Positions 29,621-36,579 of a stretch of DNA of 39,596 nucleotides are shown in pieces (within the stretch, counting starts at the first letter, position 1; each line of letters begins with the position of its first letter). The DNA is from Candidatus Nealsoniibacteriota bacterium (GTDB lineage Bacteria; Patescibacteriota; Minisyncoccia; Minisyncoccales; GWA2-38-27). The stretch lies in contig JAUWWC010000005.1 of the NCBI GenBank assembly GCA_030617105.1, positions 1-39,596 on the forward strand, given 5' to 3'. The translations under genes and the position numbers were made by a program. The notes below the pieces were generated by a model. It was not told the origin of the DNA. It saw nothing but the letters and a program-made list of their open reading frames with translations, and did not search any database.

Positions 29621-30631
29621 ATGGAACAAAAAGGCTTTATTTCCATAAAGGTTCAAATAATAATATTAGCTGTGGTTTTAGTTGTAATATCATTAGAAAT
29701 AACTGGGCTTGTTTTAGACAGCAAAGGGAAACTATTTCCCTTGTTTCATAAAATCTCTCAAGCATTTACAAGGTATAAAAGTATAGAGGGAGTTCAGGGT
29801 GAAGGAGGAAAAGGCTTAACCTTCAAACAGGGACCTGAATATTCAGATGAAGAGATGGAGAAAAGGATTAAAGAACTTGAAGAAAAGATTAAAGAACTTG
29901 AAGAGAACCAGCAAGTTCCATTCCCTCCTGAAGAATATTTTCTTCCTCCTTTAACCCAAGAACAGATTAGCGCTGTAGTTGAACTTTGGTGCCCTGATGA
30001 TGATTATACTGGCTATGTTAGTATTGGGTCAGGCAGCATTGTTAGTCCAGAAGGAATTATTATCACTAATAGACACGTTATCTCAAATGAAGATTGGAGC
30101 GTTATTAAGTCTGCGCCAACTTGTTATGTTGCTATTACAGGTGATATTGCCTGGCCGCCTATAGTGAAATACGTGGCTAATTTAATTGCTTACGCGCCTG
30201 TAACAAATGATTATTTTGATTTTGATATCGCTATTTTATATATCAATGATGTTTGCCGCGAATGTTAGGGCGCGCCCAGTTCTCTTCCTCCAAGCTTTCC
30301 TTATTTAAATCTTGGCTATTCTGATATCTTAGCGCCAGGAGATTATGTGGCAATTGCTGGTTATCCTGCAATAGGAGCAGGAACGTTTAATTTTACTGAT
30401 GGAATAATTAGTGGAAGAGTAGGAGAATTTGTTTTGAAAACAGATGCTAAGATTGATTCCGGCAATTCCGGAGGGTCTGCTTTGAACGCCCAAAATCAAC
30501 TTATTGGAGTTCCTACTTGGACAATTTCAGGTCATGCAGAAAGCATGGGCTATGTTATTGGCATTGATCAGATTGTAGAATGGTATGAGACAAAGGTAAT
30601 GCCTTCTGATTCAGTCATAGTGCCCTACTGA
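29621..30631 (+). pseudogene. Anchored trypsin-like serine protease, interrupted by one in-frame TAG
   Basis: The reading frame spans 336 sense codons apart from one TAG at 30266-30268 (codon 216). It encodes an anchor helix (about 10-30), a short coiled coil (KRIKELEEKIKELEE), and an HtrA/trypsin-like domain. The catalytic triad is intact: H152 in ITNRHVIS, D202 in FDFDIAIL, S283 in DSGNSGGSAL. The stop falls between D and S, in CREC-stop-GAPSSLPP, so the short product would lack the nucleophile. TAG is a normal stop in this genome. A recent nonsense mutation, population variation, or read-through are the options. With Cys present on both sides and no frameshift, loss is recent or function persists. 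No PDZ domain follows. Confidence 0.82.
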
Positions 30632-30632
30632 C

Positions 30633-30743
30633 ATGAAGATTAAAACAGCAACAATATTAACCAGCGCATTAGTCTGCTTAGCGTTTCTCCAAGTATTAAT
30701 GGCAATTCTACAAGTAATAGTAATGCTATTAAAATTAGATTAA
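30633..30743 (+). CDS. 36-residue single-helix membrane peptide
   Basis: The ORF begins one base after the protease stop and encodes MKIKTATIL followed by a hydrophobic helix to LLKLD. It may be a real small membrane protein co-transcribed with the protease. No ribosome site is seen, so confidence is limited. Confidence 0.4.
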   Translation: MKIKTATILTSALVCLAFLQVLMAILQVIVMLLKLD

Positions 30744-30748
30744 AAGAA

Positions 30749-30768
30749 ACAGAGACCCGGGTCTCTGT
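30749..30768. other. 20-bp perfect palindrome
   Basis: ACAGAGACCC followed by GGGTCTCTGT is a perfect inverted repeat with no loop and no T-run. It lies between the small ORF and a normal terminator 10 nt further on. It could be an RNA end-protecting hairpin or a protein-binding site. Confidence 0.6.
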
Positions 30769-30778
30769 CAATTAAAAA

Positions 30779-30800
30779 ATCGCCAAACAGGCGTTTTTTT
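30779..30800 (+). terminator. Rho-independent terminator
   Basis: CGCC-aaaca-GGCG with seven T, preceded by an A-run. Confidence 0.88.
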
Positions 30801-30802
30801 GG

Positions 30803-30808
30803 TAGAAT
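30803..30808 (+). promoter_or_regulatory. -10 box (TAGAAT) of cutA, leaderless
   Basis: TAGAAT ends 7 nt before the ATG at 30816, directly after the terminator. Confidence 0.5.
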
Positions 30809-30815
30809 AAAATAT

Positions 30816-31127
30816 ATGAATTTTGTTTTTGTTTATATCACTAATCCGACAAAGAAAGAAGCCAAGAAGATAGCTAAGCATTTGCTTGAAAAGAGATTAA
30901 TTGCTTGTGCTAATATTTTTCCAATTAGTAGTTTGTGCTGGTGGAAAGGGAAGATTGCTGATGAAAATGAATTTGTTTTGATTGCAAAAACAATCAAAGC
31001 TAATTTTGAAAAAGTTAAAAAAGAAGTTGAGAAAATTCATTCTTATAAAATTCCTTGTATTATTAAAATCTCTGTAAGCTCAAATAAAAAATACCTTGAT
31101 TGGCTAAAAAAAGAAATCAAAAAATAA
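30816..31127 (+). CDS. cutA: CutA1 divalent-ion tolerance protein
   Basis: The 103-residue protein matches CutA1 in length and motifs: YITNPTKKEAKKIAKHLLEKR, LIACANIFPI, the SLCWWKGKI strand and the IHSYKIPCII segment. CutA1 forms a ferredoxin-like trimer, linked to copper or other metal tolerance, although its biochemical role is debated. Cytoplasmic. Followed after 9 nt by DUF362. The family's usual Y-x-W-x-G-x-I is CWWKGKI here. Confidence 0.95.
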   Translation: MNFVFVYITNPTKKEAKKIAKHLLEKRLIACANIFPISSLCWWKGKIADENEFVLIAKTIKANFEKVKKEVEKIHSYKIPCIIKISVSSNKKYLDWLKKEIKK

Positions 31128-31136
31128 TTTATAGAT

Positions 31137-31928
31137 ATGACTGAAGTATCAAAAATTGAAGTTAGAAGAAACTTAAAAAAGGCGATTTTGCAAGCTGTAG
31201 ATGAGATAGGAGGATTTAAAAAGTTTATTAAAAAGGGCGATGTTGTTTTATTAAAGCCGAATTTTAATACTGCTGACCCTTTTCCAGGTTCCACTGATTT
31301 TGAATTTTTAAAAGCAGTGGTTGAATTAGTTTATGAATGTGAACCTAAAATAGTAATGCTTGGAGATTCCTCTACTATGAGTTTGAACACCAGGAAAATA
31401 ATGGAGAAGCTTAAAATTTTTGATTTAGAAAAGATAAAACAGCCTCCCCGGGTTTATGTTTTTGATGAAAGACCATGGGTAAAAAAAGAAATACCCAATG
31501 GTAAATATTTAAAAAAGGTTTATGTTACCCATTATTTAGATAGAGCTAATAAATTAATTCTTCTACCTTGTTTGAAAACCCATTTTTTATCTCAATTTAC
31601 CGGGAGCTTGAAACTTGCTATGGGTTTTATTAAACCCTTTCATCGGGTTCATTTCCATGCAAGAAATTTACAAGAGAAGATAGCTGAATTAAATAAGATT
31701 ATTCATCCTGATTTAATTATTATGGATGTCAGAAAATGCTTTATTAATAAAGGACCAGACAAAGGCCTGCTTCGTGAGCCAAATTTAATTTTAGCTTCTA
31801 AACATAGGGTGGCTGTTGATGTTGAAGGAATAAAAATAATTCAGAGCTTTAAAGGCAATTCATTAAAAGGTCTTAATCCTTTAGAAATTACACAAATTAA
31901 AAAAGCAAAAGAATTTGGTATTGTTTAA
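31137..31928 (+). CDS. DUF362 domain protein
   Basis: The 263-residue protein has DUF362 hallmarks: a KGDVVLLKPNFN segment, a GDSS motif, LPCLKTHFLSQFTGSLKLAMGF (the K-T-H and G-K/S-L-K-N-x-G pattern) and DLIIMDVRKCFINKGP. DUF362 proteins often carry Fe-S ferredoxin domains; this one has none, only scattered Cys. Function is unknown. It is probably co-transcribed with cutA. Confidence 0.85.
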   Translation: MTEVSKIEVRRNLKKAILQAVDEIGGFKKFIKKGDVVLLKPNFNTADPFPGSTDFEFLKAVVELVYECEPKIVMLGDSSTMSLNTRKIMEKLKIFDLEKIKQPPRVYVFDERPWVKKEIPNGKYLKKVYVTHYLDRANKLILLPCLKTHFLSQFTGSLKLAMGFIKPFHRVHFHARNLQEKIAELNKIIHPDLIIMDVRKCFINKGPDKGLLREPNLILASKHRVAVDVEGIKIIQSFKGNSLKGLNPLEITQIKKAKEFGIV

Positions 31929-31936
31929 AAAGGTCG
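31929..31936 (+). promoter_or_regulatory. AAAGGTCG motif upstream of a Cys micro-ORF
   Basis: It follows the DUF362 stop by one base and ends 31 nt before the ATG at 31968. Confidence 0.45.
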
Positions 31937-31967
31937 TAATTTATAACTAAGAAAGATTAAAGCTAAT

Positions 31968-32039
31968 ATGTGTGATACTTGTGGTTGTGATTCTCCAGAA
32001 GAGAAAGAAGAAGGAACACAGGAAGAAAAGAAAGAATAA
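31968..32039 (+). CDS. 23-residue Cys-rich peptide (MCDTCGCD)
   Basis: The micro-ORF encodes MCDTCGCDSPEE followed by a Glu/Lys tail, 23 residues in all. Three Cys within six residues (CxxCxC) suggest metal binding or a redox-active loop, as in the MC-x-x-CGC openings of some metal-handling proteins. The upstream AAAGGTCG motif and the palindrome at the stop support a real unit, although nothing proves translation. Too short for family assignment. Confidence 0.5.
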   Translation: MCDTCGCDSPEEKEEGTQEEKKE

Positions 32040-32055
32040 CACGAATTCGTGTTAT
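32036..32055. other. 20-bp perfect palindrome over the micro-ORF stop
   Basis: ATAACACGAA followed by TTCGTGTTAT is a perfect inverted repeat that includes the TAA. A second hairpin CGAGAA-gtg-TTCTCG (32071-32085) with a T-rich tail follows and may act as a weak terminator. Confidence 0.6.
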
Positions 32056-32102
32056 ATAGCTATGATTTAACGAGAAGTGTTCTCGGAAGTTTTGTTTTAT
32101 GC

Positions 32103-32108
32103 TAAGAT
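32103..32108 (+). promoter_or_regulatory. -10 box (TAAGAT) of the DUF5652 gene
   Basis: TAAGAT ends 6 nt before the ATG at 32115, giving a leaderless start. Confidence 0.45.
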
Positions 32109-32114
32109 AATTTA

Positions 32115-32312
32115 ATGGAAGAATTTATATTACAAAATTCATGGATTCTTTTGCTGATAACTCTTTGGACTGTTCCTTGGAAAGGAGTAGCTTTATGGAA
32201 ATCAGCCAGCAATAAACAGATGGGATGGTTTGTTGCGCTACTGATTTTTAATACCCTGGCTATCTTAGAAATAACCTATATCTTTTACTTCAGTAAAAAG
32301 AAAACCCAGTAA
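32115..32312 (+). CDS. DUF5652-type two-helix membrane protein
   Basis: The 65-residue product has two membrane helices (about 9-27 and 37-58). The W-T-V-PWKGVALWKSA turn and the WFVALLIFNTLAILEI helix match the DUF5652 pattern, a small family seen widely in Patescibacteria. Function is unknown. Confidence 0.85.
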   Translation: MEEFILQNSWILLLITLWTVPWKGVALWKSASNKQMGWFVALLIFNTLAILEITYIFYFSKKKTQ

Positions 32313-32323
32313 ACAGTAGATAA

Positions 32324-32350
32324 AAAAACAGAGACTCGTCCTCTGTTTTT
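32324..32350 (+). terminator. Rho-independent terminator
   Basis: AAAAACAGAG and CTCTGTTTTT pair around a 7-nt loop. Confidence 0.92.
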
Positions 32351-32357
32351 CTTTTAT

Positions 32358-32385
32358 TTGACTTTTTGTTTAGAATGTGTAATAT
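32358..32385 (+). promoter_or_regulatory. Promoter (TTGACT-N16-TAATAT)
   Basis: TTGACT at 32358 and TAATAT at 32380. A leader of about 45 nt with GAGAGG precedes the ATG at 32438. Confidence 0.65.
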
Positions 32386-32437
32386 TAAAAAATCGTAATT
32401 TAACAATTGAATATATGAAATTGAGAGGTTGAATGAA

Positions 32438-32953
32438 ATGGAAGAGAATAAAACAATAAAAAAAATAAAAGTAATGGTTGTCAATTTCCCACACAGAATA
32501 GCCTTTTTAATTGCAGAACATATTAAAAAAAATGAAGATATGGAGCTTATGCCTTTTACTTCAGCAAAACAACCTGGAACATTACAAATTGGCCAAATTA
32601 AGATTTGCCAAATTGTACCAGAGTGGCATGAGAGTATATTGAAAGAATTAGCTCCTGATATTCTTGTTGATTTTACTTTATCTGGTTCTGAATCTGCAAA
32701 GCAAAATACTAAATTGTATTGTAGAAGCGAAATTCCTTTTATAATTGGAATCCTTGATGGAAATAGAGATCCATTAAAAGAAATAGTAGAAAAATCAACT
32801 ATTTCAGCTGTTATTGATATATATCTTTTAGCACAAGATATTGAATCTTATGGTTCAGAGGTTGTTGATTCAATCCGGTTTTTAAATGAACATAGAGAAG
32901 AAAAGGGAAAAGTTTTTTCCATGTTTGATGTGCTTAAAGCTAAATATGTTTAA
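32438..32953 (+). CDS. DapB-like N-terminal-domain protein, shortened
   Basis: The 171-residue protein resembles the nucleotide-binding half of dihydrodipicolinate reductase: IKVMVVNFPHRIAFLIAEHI, a late ILVDFTLSGSESAKQNTKLY and IPFIIGI. The Gly-rich loop of DapB (GxxGxMG) is NFPHRIA here, so NAD(P)H binding is doubtful. The catalytic C-terminal domain is missing; true DapB has about 270 residues. It may be a regulatory or structural relative. I chose ATG 32438 with a GAGG ribosome site rather than TTG 32429. Confidence 0.65.
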   Translation: MEENKTIKKIKVMVVNFPHRIAFLIAEHIKKNEDMELMPFTSAKQPGTLQIGQIKICQIVPEWHESILKELAPDILVDFTLSGSESAKQNTKLYCRSEIPFIIGILDGNRDPLKEIVEKSTISAVIDIYLLAQDIESYGSEVVDSIRFLNEHREEKGKVFSMFDVLKAKYV

Positions 32954-32958
32954 AATAT

Positions 32959-32988
32959 AACCCAAGATAATATTTACTTGGGTTTTTC
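32959..32988 (+). terminator. Rho-independent terminator
   Basis: AACCCAAG pairs with CTTGGGTT around a 10-nt loop and runs into T's. Confidence 0.88.
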
Positions 32989-33010
32989 TTTAAAAATTTT
33001 GAAAATCTGC

Positions 33011-33016
33011 TATGAT
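33011..33016 (+). promoter_or_regulatory. -10 box (TATGAT) of the thioredoxin/CcdA gene, leaderless
   Basis: TATGAT ends 6 nt before the ATG at 33023. Confidence 0.5.
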
Positions 33017-33022
33017 TAAATT

Positions 33023-34162
33023 ATGAAGAAAATTATTTATATAATTTTGTTTTTATTTCTTTTATTTAATGCTTTTGATTTCACTTTAGCGCAGGAAAAT
33101 CAAGTAGAGATTGATTTTTTTTATAGCTCAATTTGTCCTCATTGCGCCAAAGAAGAGAAGTTTTTAGATGAACTGCAAGATAAATACCCAGAAGTTAAAA
33201 TTAATAGATATATTGTTTCTAATAGAGATAATGTTGGGCTGTTGAAAGAGTTTTACAAAGAATATGATGTTCCTGTTGAGTATTATGGCATGGTTCCAGC
33301 TACTTTTACTGATGATAAATACTTTATAGGTTTTAATGAAGAGATTGGGAAAGGCATTGAAGATTGTATTTTAGAGTGCAAGGCAGGTAAGACATCAGAA
33401 GATGTTAGCATTATTGATTTAGAAGGGAATATAAGTATTCCTATTATAGGAGAGATTAATATTAAAAAGTATTCTCTTCCTGTTTTAGCTGTTATTTTAG
33501 GAATTTTAGACGGTTTTAATGTTTGTTCTCTTGGAGCTTTAGTTCTAATTTTAGGTTTAGTTTTAGCTTTAGGTTCAAGAAAAAAGACCTTGCTCTTTGG
33601 AGGTATTTTTATTCTTTTTACAGCTATTGTTTACGGATTCTTAATAGTTATTTGGTATCAGATTTTTTCTTTCCTTATTCCTTATATGAGAATTATGGAG
33701 ATTTTAATAGGTCTTTTAGGCATAGGAGGAGGGATTTTTTTCTTGAGGCAGTTTATCAGATTCAGGAAATATGGGCCAGCTTGTGAGATAAGCGCAGGAG
33801 ATGGCATAATCTCAAGATTTTCTTCAAGGTTTCAGCAATCTTTTAAAGAATCAGGAAATATCATTTTACTATTGGGAAGCGTGCTTTTGTTTGCCGGAAT
33901 AATTACTATTGTTGAGTTTCCTTGTTCAGCTATTGTTCCAGTTGCTTTTGCTGGTGTTTTAGCTCAAGCAGGGCTTTCTAGTTTTTCTTATCTTTTATAC
34001 ATTGTTCTTTTCCTTGTTTTCTACATGTTAGATGAGATTATTGTTTTCTTGGTCGCTTTCTTCACAATGAAAATCTGGCTTGCTTCCGGTAAAGCAATCA
34101 CTTGGATTACCTTAGTTGAAGCAGTAATCCTTTTTGCGCTTGGGCTTTACTATCTTTTCTAA
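33023..34162 (+). CDS. Thioredoxin-like / CcdA-DsbD transmembrane fusion
   Basis: The 379-residue protein has a signal peptide (to about TLAQ, residue 24), an outside thioredoxin-like domain with C38-P-H-C41 and VPATF (the cis-Pro loop), and six or more membrane helices from about residue 150. The membrane part has two single Cys in helices, GFNVCSLGALV and EFPCSAIVPVAF, which fit the paired Cys of CcdA/DsbD. Electrons would pass through the membrane Cys to the outside CPHC pair, keeping exported thiols reduced or supporting disulphide exchange. This suits a genome with many Cys-rich exported proteins. Order (thioredoxin first) is the reverse of DsbD. Confidence 0.88.
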   Translation: MKKIIYIILFLFLLFNAFDFTLAQENQVEIDFFYSSICPHCAKEEKFLDELQDKYPEVKINRYIVSNRDNVGLLKEFYKEYDVPVEYYGMVPATFTDDKYFIGFNEEIGKGIEDCILECKAGKTSEDVSIIDLEGNISIPIIGEINIKKYSLPVLAVILGILDGFNVCSLGALVLILGLVLALGSRKKTLLFGGIFILFTAIVYGFLIVIWYQIFSFLIPYMRIMEILIGLLGIGGGIFFLRQFIRFRKYGPACEISAGDGIISRFSSRFQQSFKESGNIILLLGSVLLFAGIITIVEFPCSAIVPVAFAGVLAQAGLSSFSYLLYIVLFLVFYMLDEIIVFLVAFFTMKIWLASGKAITWITLVEAVILFALGLYYLF

Positions 34163-34165
34163 TTT

Positions 34166-34915
34166 ATGACTTTGATATATATCTTAATTGCTACTTTTTT
34201 GATTAGTATTATTTCTTTTATAGGGGCTTTGACCTTATTTTTGAAAGAAGAACTGCTTAATAAAATACTTTTAATTTTAGTTGCTTTTTCTGCCGGCGCT
34301 CTAATTGGAGGAGCGTTTTTGCATTTAATTCCAGAAGCAATTGAAAAGGTTGGCATAGAAGAAATGCAGCTCCTAAAGATATTCTTATATCTACTTTTTG
34401 GATTTTCTGTTTTTTTTATTTTAGAGCAGTTTATAAATTGGCACCATCATCACGCTACTTCTCATCCAGAAATAACATCTTTTTCTTATTTGATTTTAAT
34501 TTCAGATGGAATCCATAATTTTATTGACGGATTTATTATAGCAGCTTCTTTTGTTATTGCTTTACCAGTTGGAATAATTACTGTTTTAGCAGTTGCCTTG
34601 CATGAAGTTCCTCAAGAGATAGGTGACTTTGGGGTTTTGGTTTACGGAGGATTTAAGAAATCAAAAGCTTTGCTTTTAAATTTTCTAATAGGTCTTATTG
34701 TAGTTTTTGGCGGGATTGTTGGTTTTTTCCTTTCAGAGAAAATAGGGGATTCAATTGTTTTTCTTTTGCCTTTCGCTGCCGGCAACTTCATTTATATTGC
34801 TTGTTCAGATTTGATTCCTGAAATAAAAAATAAAGAAACTTCTAAAAAATCTCTAATTTACTTCTTTGTCTTTCTGCTTGGAATAAGCTTAATGCTGTTG
34901 CTTAGATTTATCTGA
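34166..34915 (+). CDS. ZIP family metal transporter
   Basis: The 249-residue protein has about eight membrane helices and the ZIP metal-site motifs: SDGIHNFIDGFIIAASF (helix 4) and ALHEVPQEIGDFGVLVYGG (helix 5). A His-rich loop (WHHHHATSH) lies before helix 4, typical of metal delivery in the family. It imports zinc or another divalent metal. It begins 3 nt after the thioredoxin/CcdA gene, so they form an operon. A terminator follows. Confidence 0.93.
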   Translation: MTLIYILIATFLISIISFIGALTLFLKEELLNKILLILVAFSAGALIGGAFLHLIPEAIEKVGIEEMQLLKIFLYLLFGFSVFFILEQFINWHHHHATSHPEITSFSYLILISDGIHNFIDGFIIAASFVIALPVGIITVLAVALHEVPQEIGDFGVLVYGGFKKSKALLLNFLIGLIVVFGGIVGFFLSEKIGDSIVFLLPFAAGNFIYIACSDLIPEIKNKETSKKSLIYFFVFLLGISLMLLLRFI

Positions 34916-34924
34916 TGTAATAAA

Positions 34925-34951
34925 AAAAGTCCTGATTTATCAGGACTTTTT
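34925..34951. terminator. Bidirectional terminator
   Basis: AAAAGTCCTG and CAGGACTTTT around a 6-nt loop, with A- and T-runs. It ends the ZIP gene and the convergent minus-strand unit. Confidence 0.93.
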
Positions 34952-34997
34952 GATTTGTGTTAATAAGTGAAAAATACTCTTTTTGGGAACGGGTTTC

Positions 34998-35240
34998 TCA
35001 AAGATATTGTATCGTCATAATCACGGTTCCCTTTGAGCCCATACGGGGCGTAAAGCCAAATTGTTCCTTGAATTTTTTAATAGACATTTTATCTATGTTC
35101 CTTCCGCTATTTACTGAATACCAGCTTCCTTTCCCCTTTTTTAATCTTGCGTCTAAACGCCAGCGGTTAACCCAATGCTCTGAAGAAGAGCATTCCGGAC
35201 CGTCTCGTGTTACAATAAATCTCTTTGTTATTTCCTTCAT
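34998..35240 (-). CDS. Small protein of unknown function, paralogue of the next gene upstream
   Basis: The 80-residue cytoplasmic protein ends IKKFKEQFGFTPRMGSKGTV. The protein at 35257-35499 ends ITEFKRIFGFTPRTGTKETL, so they are paralogues; the N-terminal RFIVTRDG also pairs with RIVTRTVG. Family not recognised. The start has AATTTTGATTGAAAGGAG 6 nt upstream. The two genes are 16 nt apart and form one unit. Confidence 0.7.
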   Translation of the reverse strand: MKEITKRFIVTRDGPECSSSEHWVNRWRLDARLKKGKGSWYSVNSGRNIDKMSIKKFKEQFGFTPRMGSKGTVIMTIQYL

Positions 35241-35256
35241 TTTCTACTCCTTTCAA

Positions 35257-35499
35257 TCAAAATTGGGTAATGCGTAAAGTTTCCTTCGTGCCTGTCCTAG
35301 GCGTAAAACCAAAGATTCGTTTGAACTCCGTAATTTCCATTATGCTAAGCGATTTCTCGCTACGATTCTTGGGAAGCCATATTCCATGGCATCTTTCAAG
35401 GTCTGTACCTATGGGCCAAAATTCAACACAATTGGTTTCATCGGCGGAGCCAACAGTGCGTGTCACAATTCGTTCTATGGTGAATCTTTTTGTTTTCAT
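35257..35499 (-). CDS. Small protein of unknown function, first gene of the paralogue pair
   Basis: The 80-residue protein contains ERIVTRTVG, then FWPIGTDLERCHGIWLP and the FGFTPRTGTKE tail shared with its neighbour. The start has a GAAGGGAG ribosome site. It has its own promoter, separate from the upstream minus-strand pair. The FGFTPR core may be a turn between helix and strand in a small binding fold; function unknown. Confidence 0.7.
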   Translation of the reverse strand: MKTKRFTIERIVTRTVGSADETNCVEFWPIGTDLERCHGIWLPKNRSEKSLSIMEITEFKRIFGFTPRTGTKETLRITQF

Positions 35500-35568
35500 T
35501 TTTTACTCCCTTCAATTTTTAAGGTTCAAATTTTGTTTCCAATCTTATATTAATTAATATGATATTTT

Positions 35569-35574
35569 TGTCAA
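35569..35574 (-). promoter_or_regulatory. -35 (TTGACA) of the small-paralogue unit
   Basis: TTGACA on the minus strand lies directly after a terminator T-run; an AATATA/TATAAG -10 lies 17-19 nt further on. The leader is about 45 nt with a ribosome site. Confidence 0.7.
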
Positions 35575-35576
35575 TT

Positions 35577-35604
35577 AAAAAAGCCTCGTCTTTGACAAGG
35601 CTTT
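35577..35604 (-). terminator. Rho-independent terminator of the upstream minus-strand pair
   Basis: On the minus strand AAAGCCT and AGGCTTT pair and are followed by six T. The next promoter starts within a few bases. Confidence 0.88.
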
Positions 35605-35621
35605 GTATTTAGCAGTAAAAA

Positions 35622-36068
35622 CTACTTTCCCCCTTTTTTTCTATGAAATCCGAATTTTTCTAATGTTCTTTCAACGATTGGTCCGCCGCCGCCAACCCAT
35701 AGCCATAAATCTCCAATCGTTGCCCAACCGCCATTGCCGACAGAAAGAGCAATTCTTAAAGCCTCTGACTTTGTTTTAGGTTTAGGCCCATAATGTCCCC
35801 CAATAGAAACTACTGGTTCTTCTGCCCATTCTGGCATAATAGGCTCTGCCAAATTATTTAATCCAACTTCCCGCTTAGCTGCAGATAGCGCTGCTCGTAA
35901 TTGAGGCCATATTTTTTGGGCTGCCGCGAGTGGATGCTCTTTTTTTTCTTTTTCCCGCTCATTTAACTCTTGGCAAAATTCTACAATTTTATCAGCTAAT
36001 ATTTCATAAAGAAGATCTTCGGTTTTCGGCCAAGATATTTGCTCTATTTCTCCGTTATTTTTATCCAT
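35622..36068 (-). CDS. Unknown cytoplasmic protein (148 aa)
   Basis: The protein is helical at its start (LLYEILADKIVEFCQELNERE), has AAQKIWPQLRAALSAAKREVG, then a Gly/Trp-rich end (GNGGWATIGDLWLWVGGGGP). I do not recognise the family. It has an AATTGAAAGGA leader. It lies 18 nt after the gene at 36087 and is co-transcribed with it. Many glycines and tryptophans near the C-terminus suggest a compact binding domain. Confidence 0.65.
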   Translation of the reverse strand: MDKNNGEIEQISWPKTEDLLYEILADKIVEFCQELNEREKEKKEHPLAAAQKIWPQLRAALSAAKREVGLNNLAEPIMPEWAEEPVVSIGGHYGPKPKTKSEALRIALSVGNGGWATIGDLWLWVGGGGPIVERTLEKFGFHRKKGGK

Positions 36069-36086
36069 AATTTTTTCCTTTCAATT

Positions 36087-36473
36087 TTATCCTGAAGATT
36101 CATCTGCTATTTTTTCAGCAACTTCAGCTATTTCAGTGGTTTCTTGAGCCCTAGCTCTAAGTTTTTTCGGGAGATCTTTGAGGATTATTTTTAATACACT
36201 GAATTGAGCATCTGTTGGGTTCTTCGCGAAATCTTCTAAAAAAGCTTGACAGAATTCTTCACCGATTTCTTGATAAAGAACATCAAATAATCTACCACAG
36301 CATTCTTCTACAAGCTGAAGCCCGAGAAATCTATCAAGAATAACACTTGTTCCTTCAGGCCATTCAGTGCCACAGACCTCACACAAAGGACCTCCTTCGG
36401 TTGACATGTGTTGATTACACCATTGTCGTTGGCTTTCTCCGGCTGGTTTATCGAATATTTTACCTTTTGCCAT
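36087..36473 (-). CDS. Cys-containing protein with zinc-finger-like CxxC, unknown function
   Basis: The 128-residue protein has QRQWCNQH, then PLCEVCGTEWPEG (CxxCG knuckle) and LVEECCGRLFD, a possible four-Cys metal site, followed by a helical region (EEFCQAFLEDFAKNPTD, LKDLPKKLRARAQ). No family recognised. It is the first gene of the unit: AAAAGGAG lies 6 nt before the ATG and a consensus promoter upstream. Confidence 0.68.
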   Translation of the reverse strand: MAKGKIFDKPAGESQRQWCNQHMSTEGGPLCEVCGTEWPEGTSVILDRFLGLQLVEECCGRLFDVLYQEIGEEFCQAFLEDFAKNPTDAQFSVLKIILKDLPKKLRARAQETTEIAEVAEKIADESSG

Positions 36474-36531
36474 TTTATTCTCCTTTTCTTTTCCAAAAAG
36501 ATTGTTAAAGTGCTGTTTTGTTTAATATTCA

Positions 36532-36560
36532 AACATAAACTATTTTACTTTCTTTGTCAA
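36532..36560 (-). promoter_or_regulatory. Promoter of the minus-strand unit (TTGACA-N17-TATGTT)
   Basis: On the minus strand TTGACA (36560-36555), 17 nt, TATGTT (36537-36532). It overlaps the promoter of the opposite gene. Confidence 0.85.
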
Positions 36561-36572
36561 TTGAGATATAAT
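36544..36572 (+). promoter_or_regulatory. Leaderless promoter of the MacA-like gene (TTTACT-N17-TATAAT)
   Basis: TTTACT at 36544, 17 nt, TATAAT at 36567; the ATG at 36580 follows after 7 nt. This makes the earlier in-frame ATG at 36571 unlikely, because it overlaps the -10 box. The two divergent promoters interleave and probably exclude each other. Confidence 0.72.
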
Positions 36573-36579
36573 GAAACAT

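Noticed and set aside
30266-30268. TAG read as pyrrolysine or another sense codon
   Set aside because: TAG is the ordinary stop of several genes (for example 1262, 3268), and no pyl gene is in the window.
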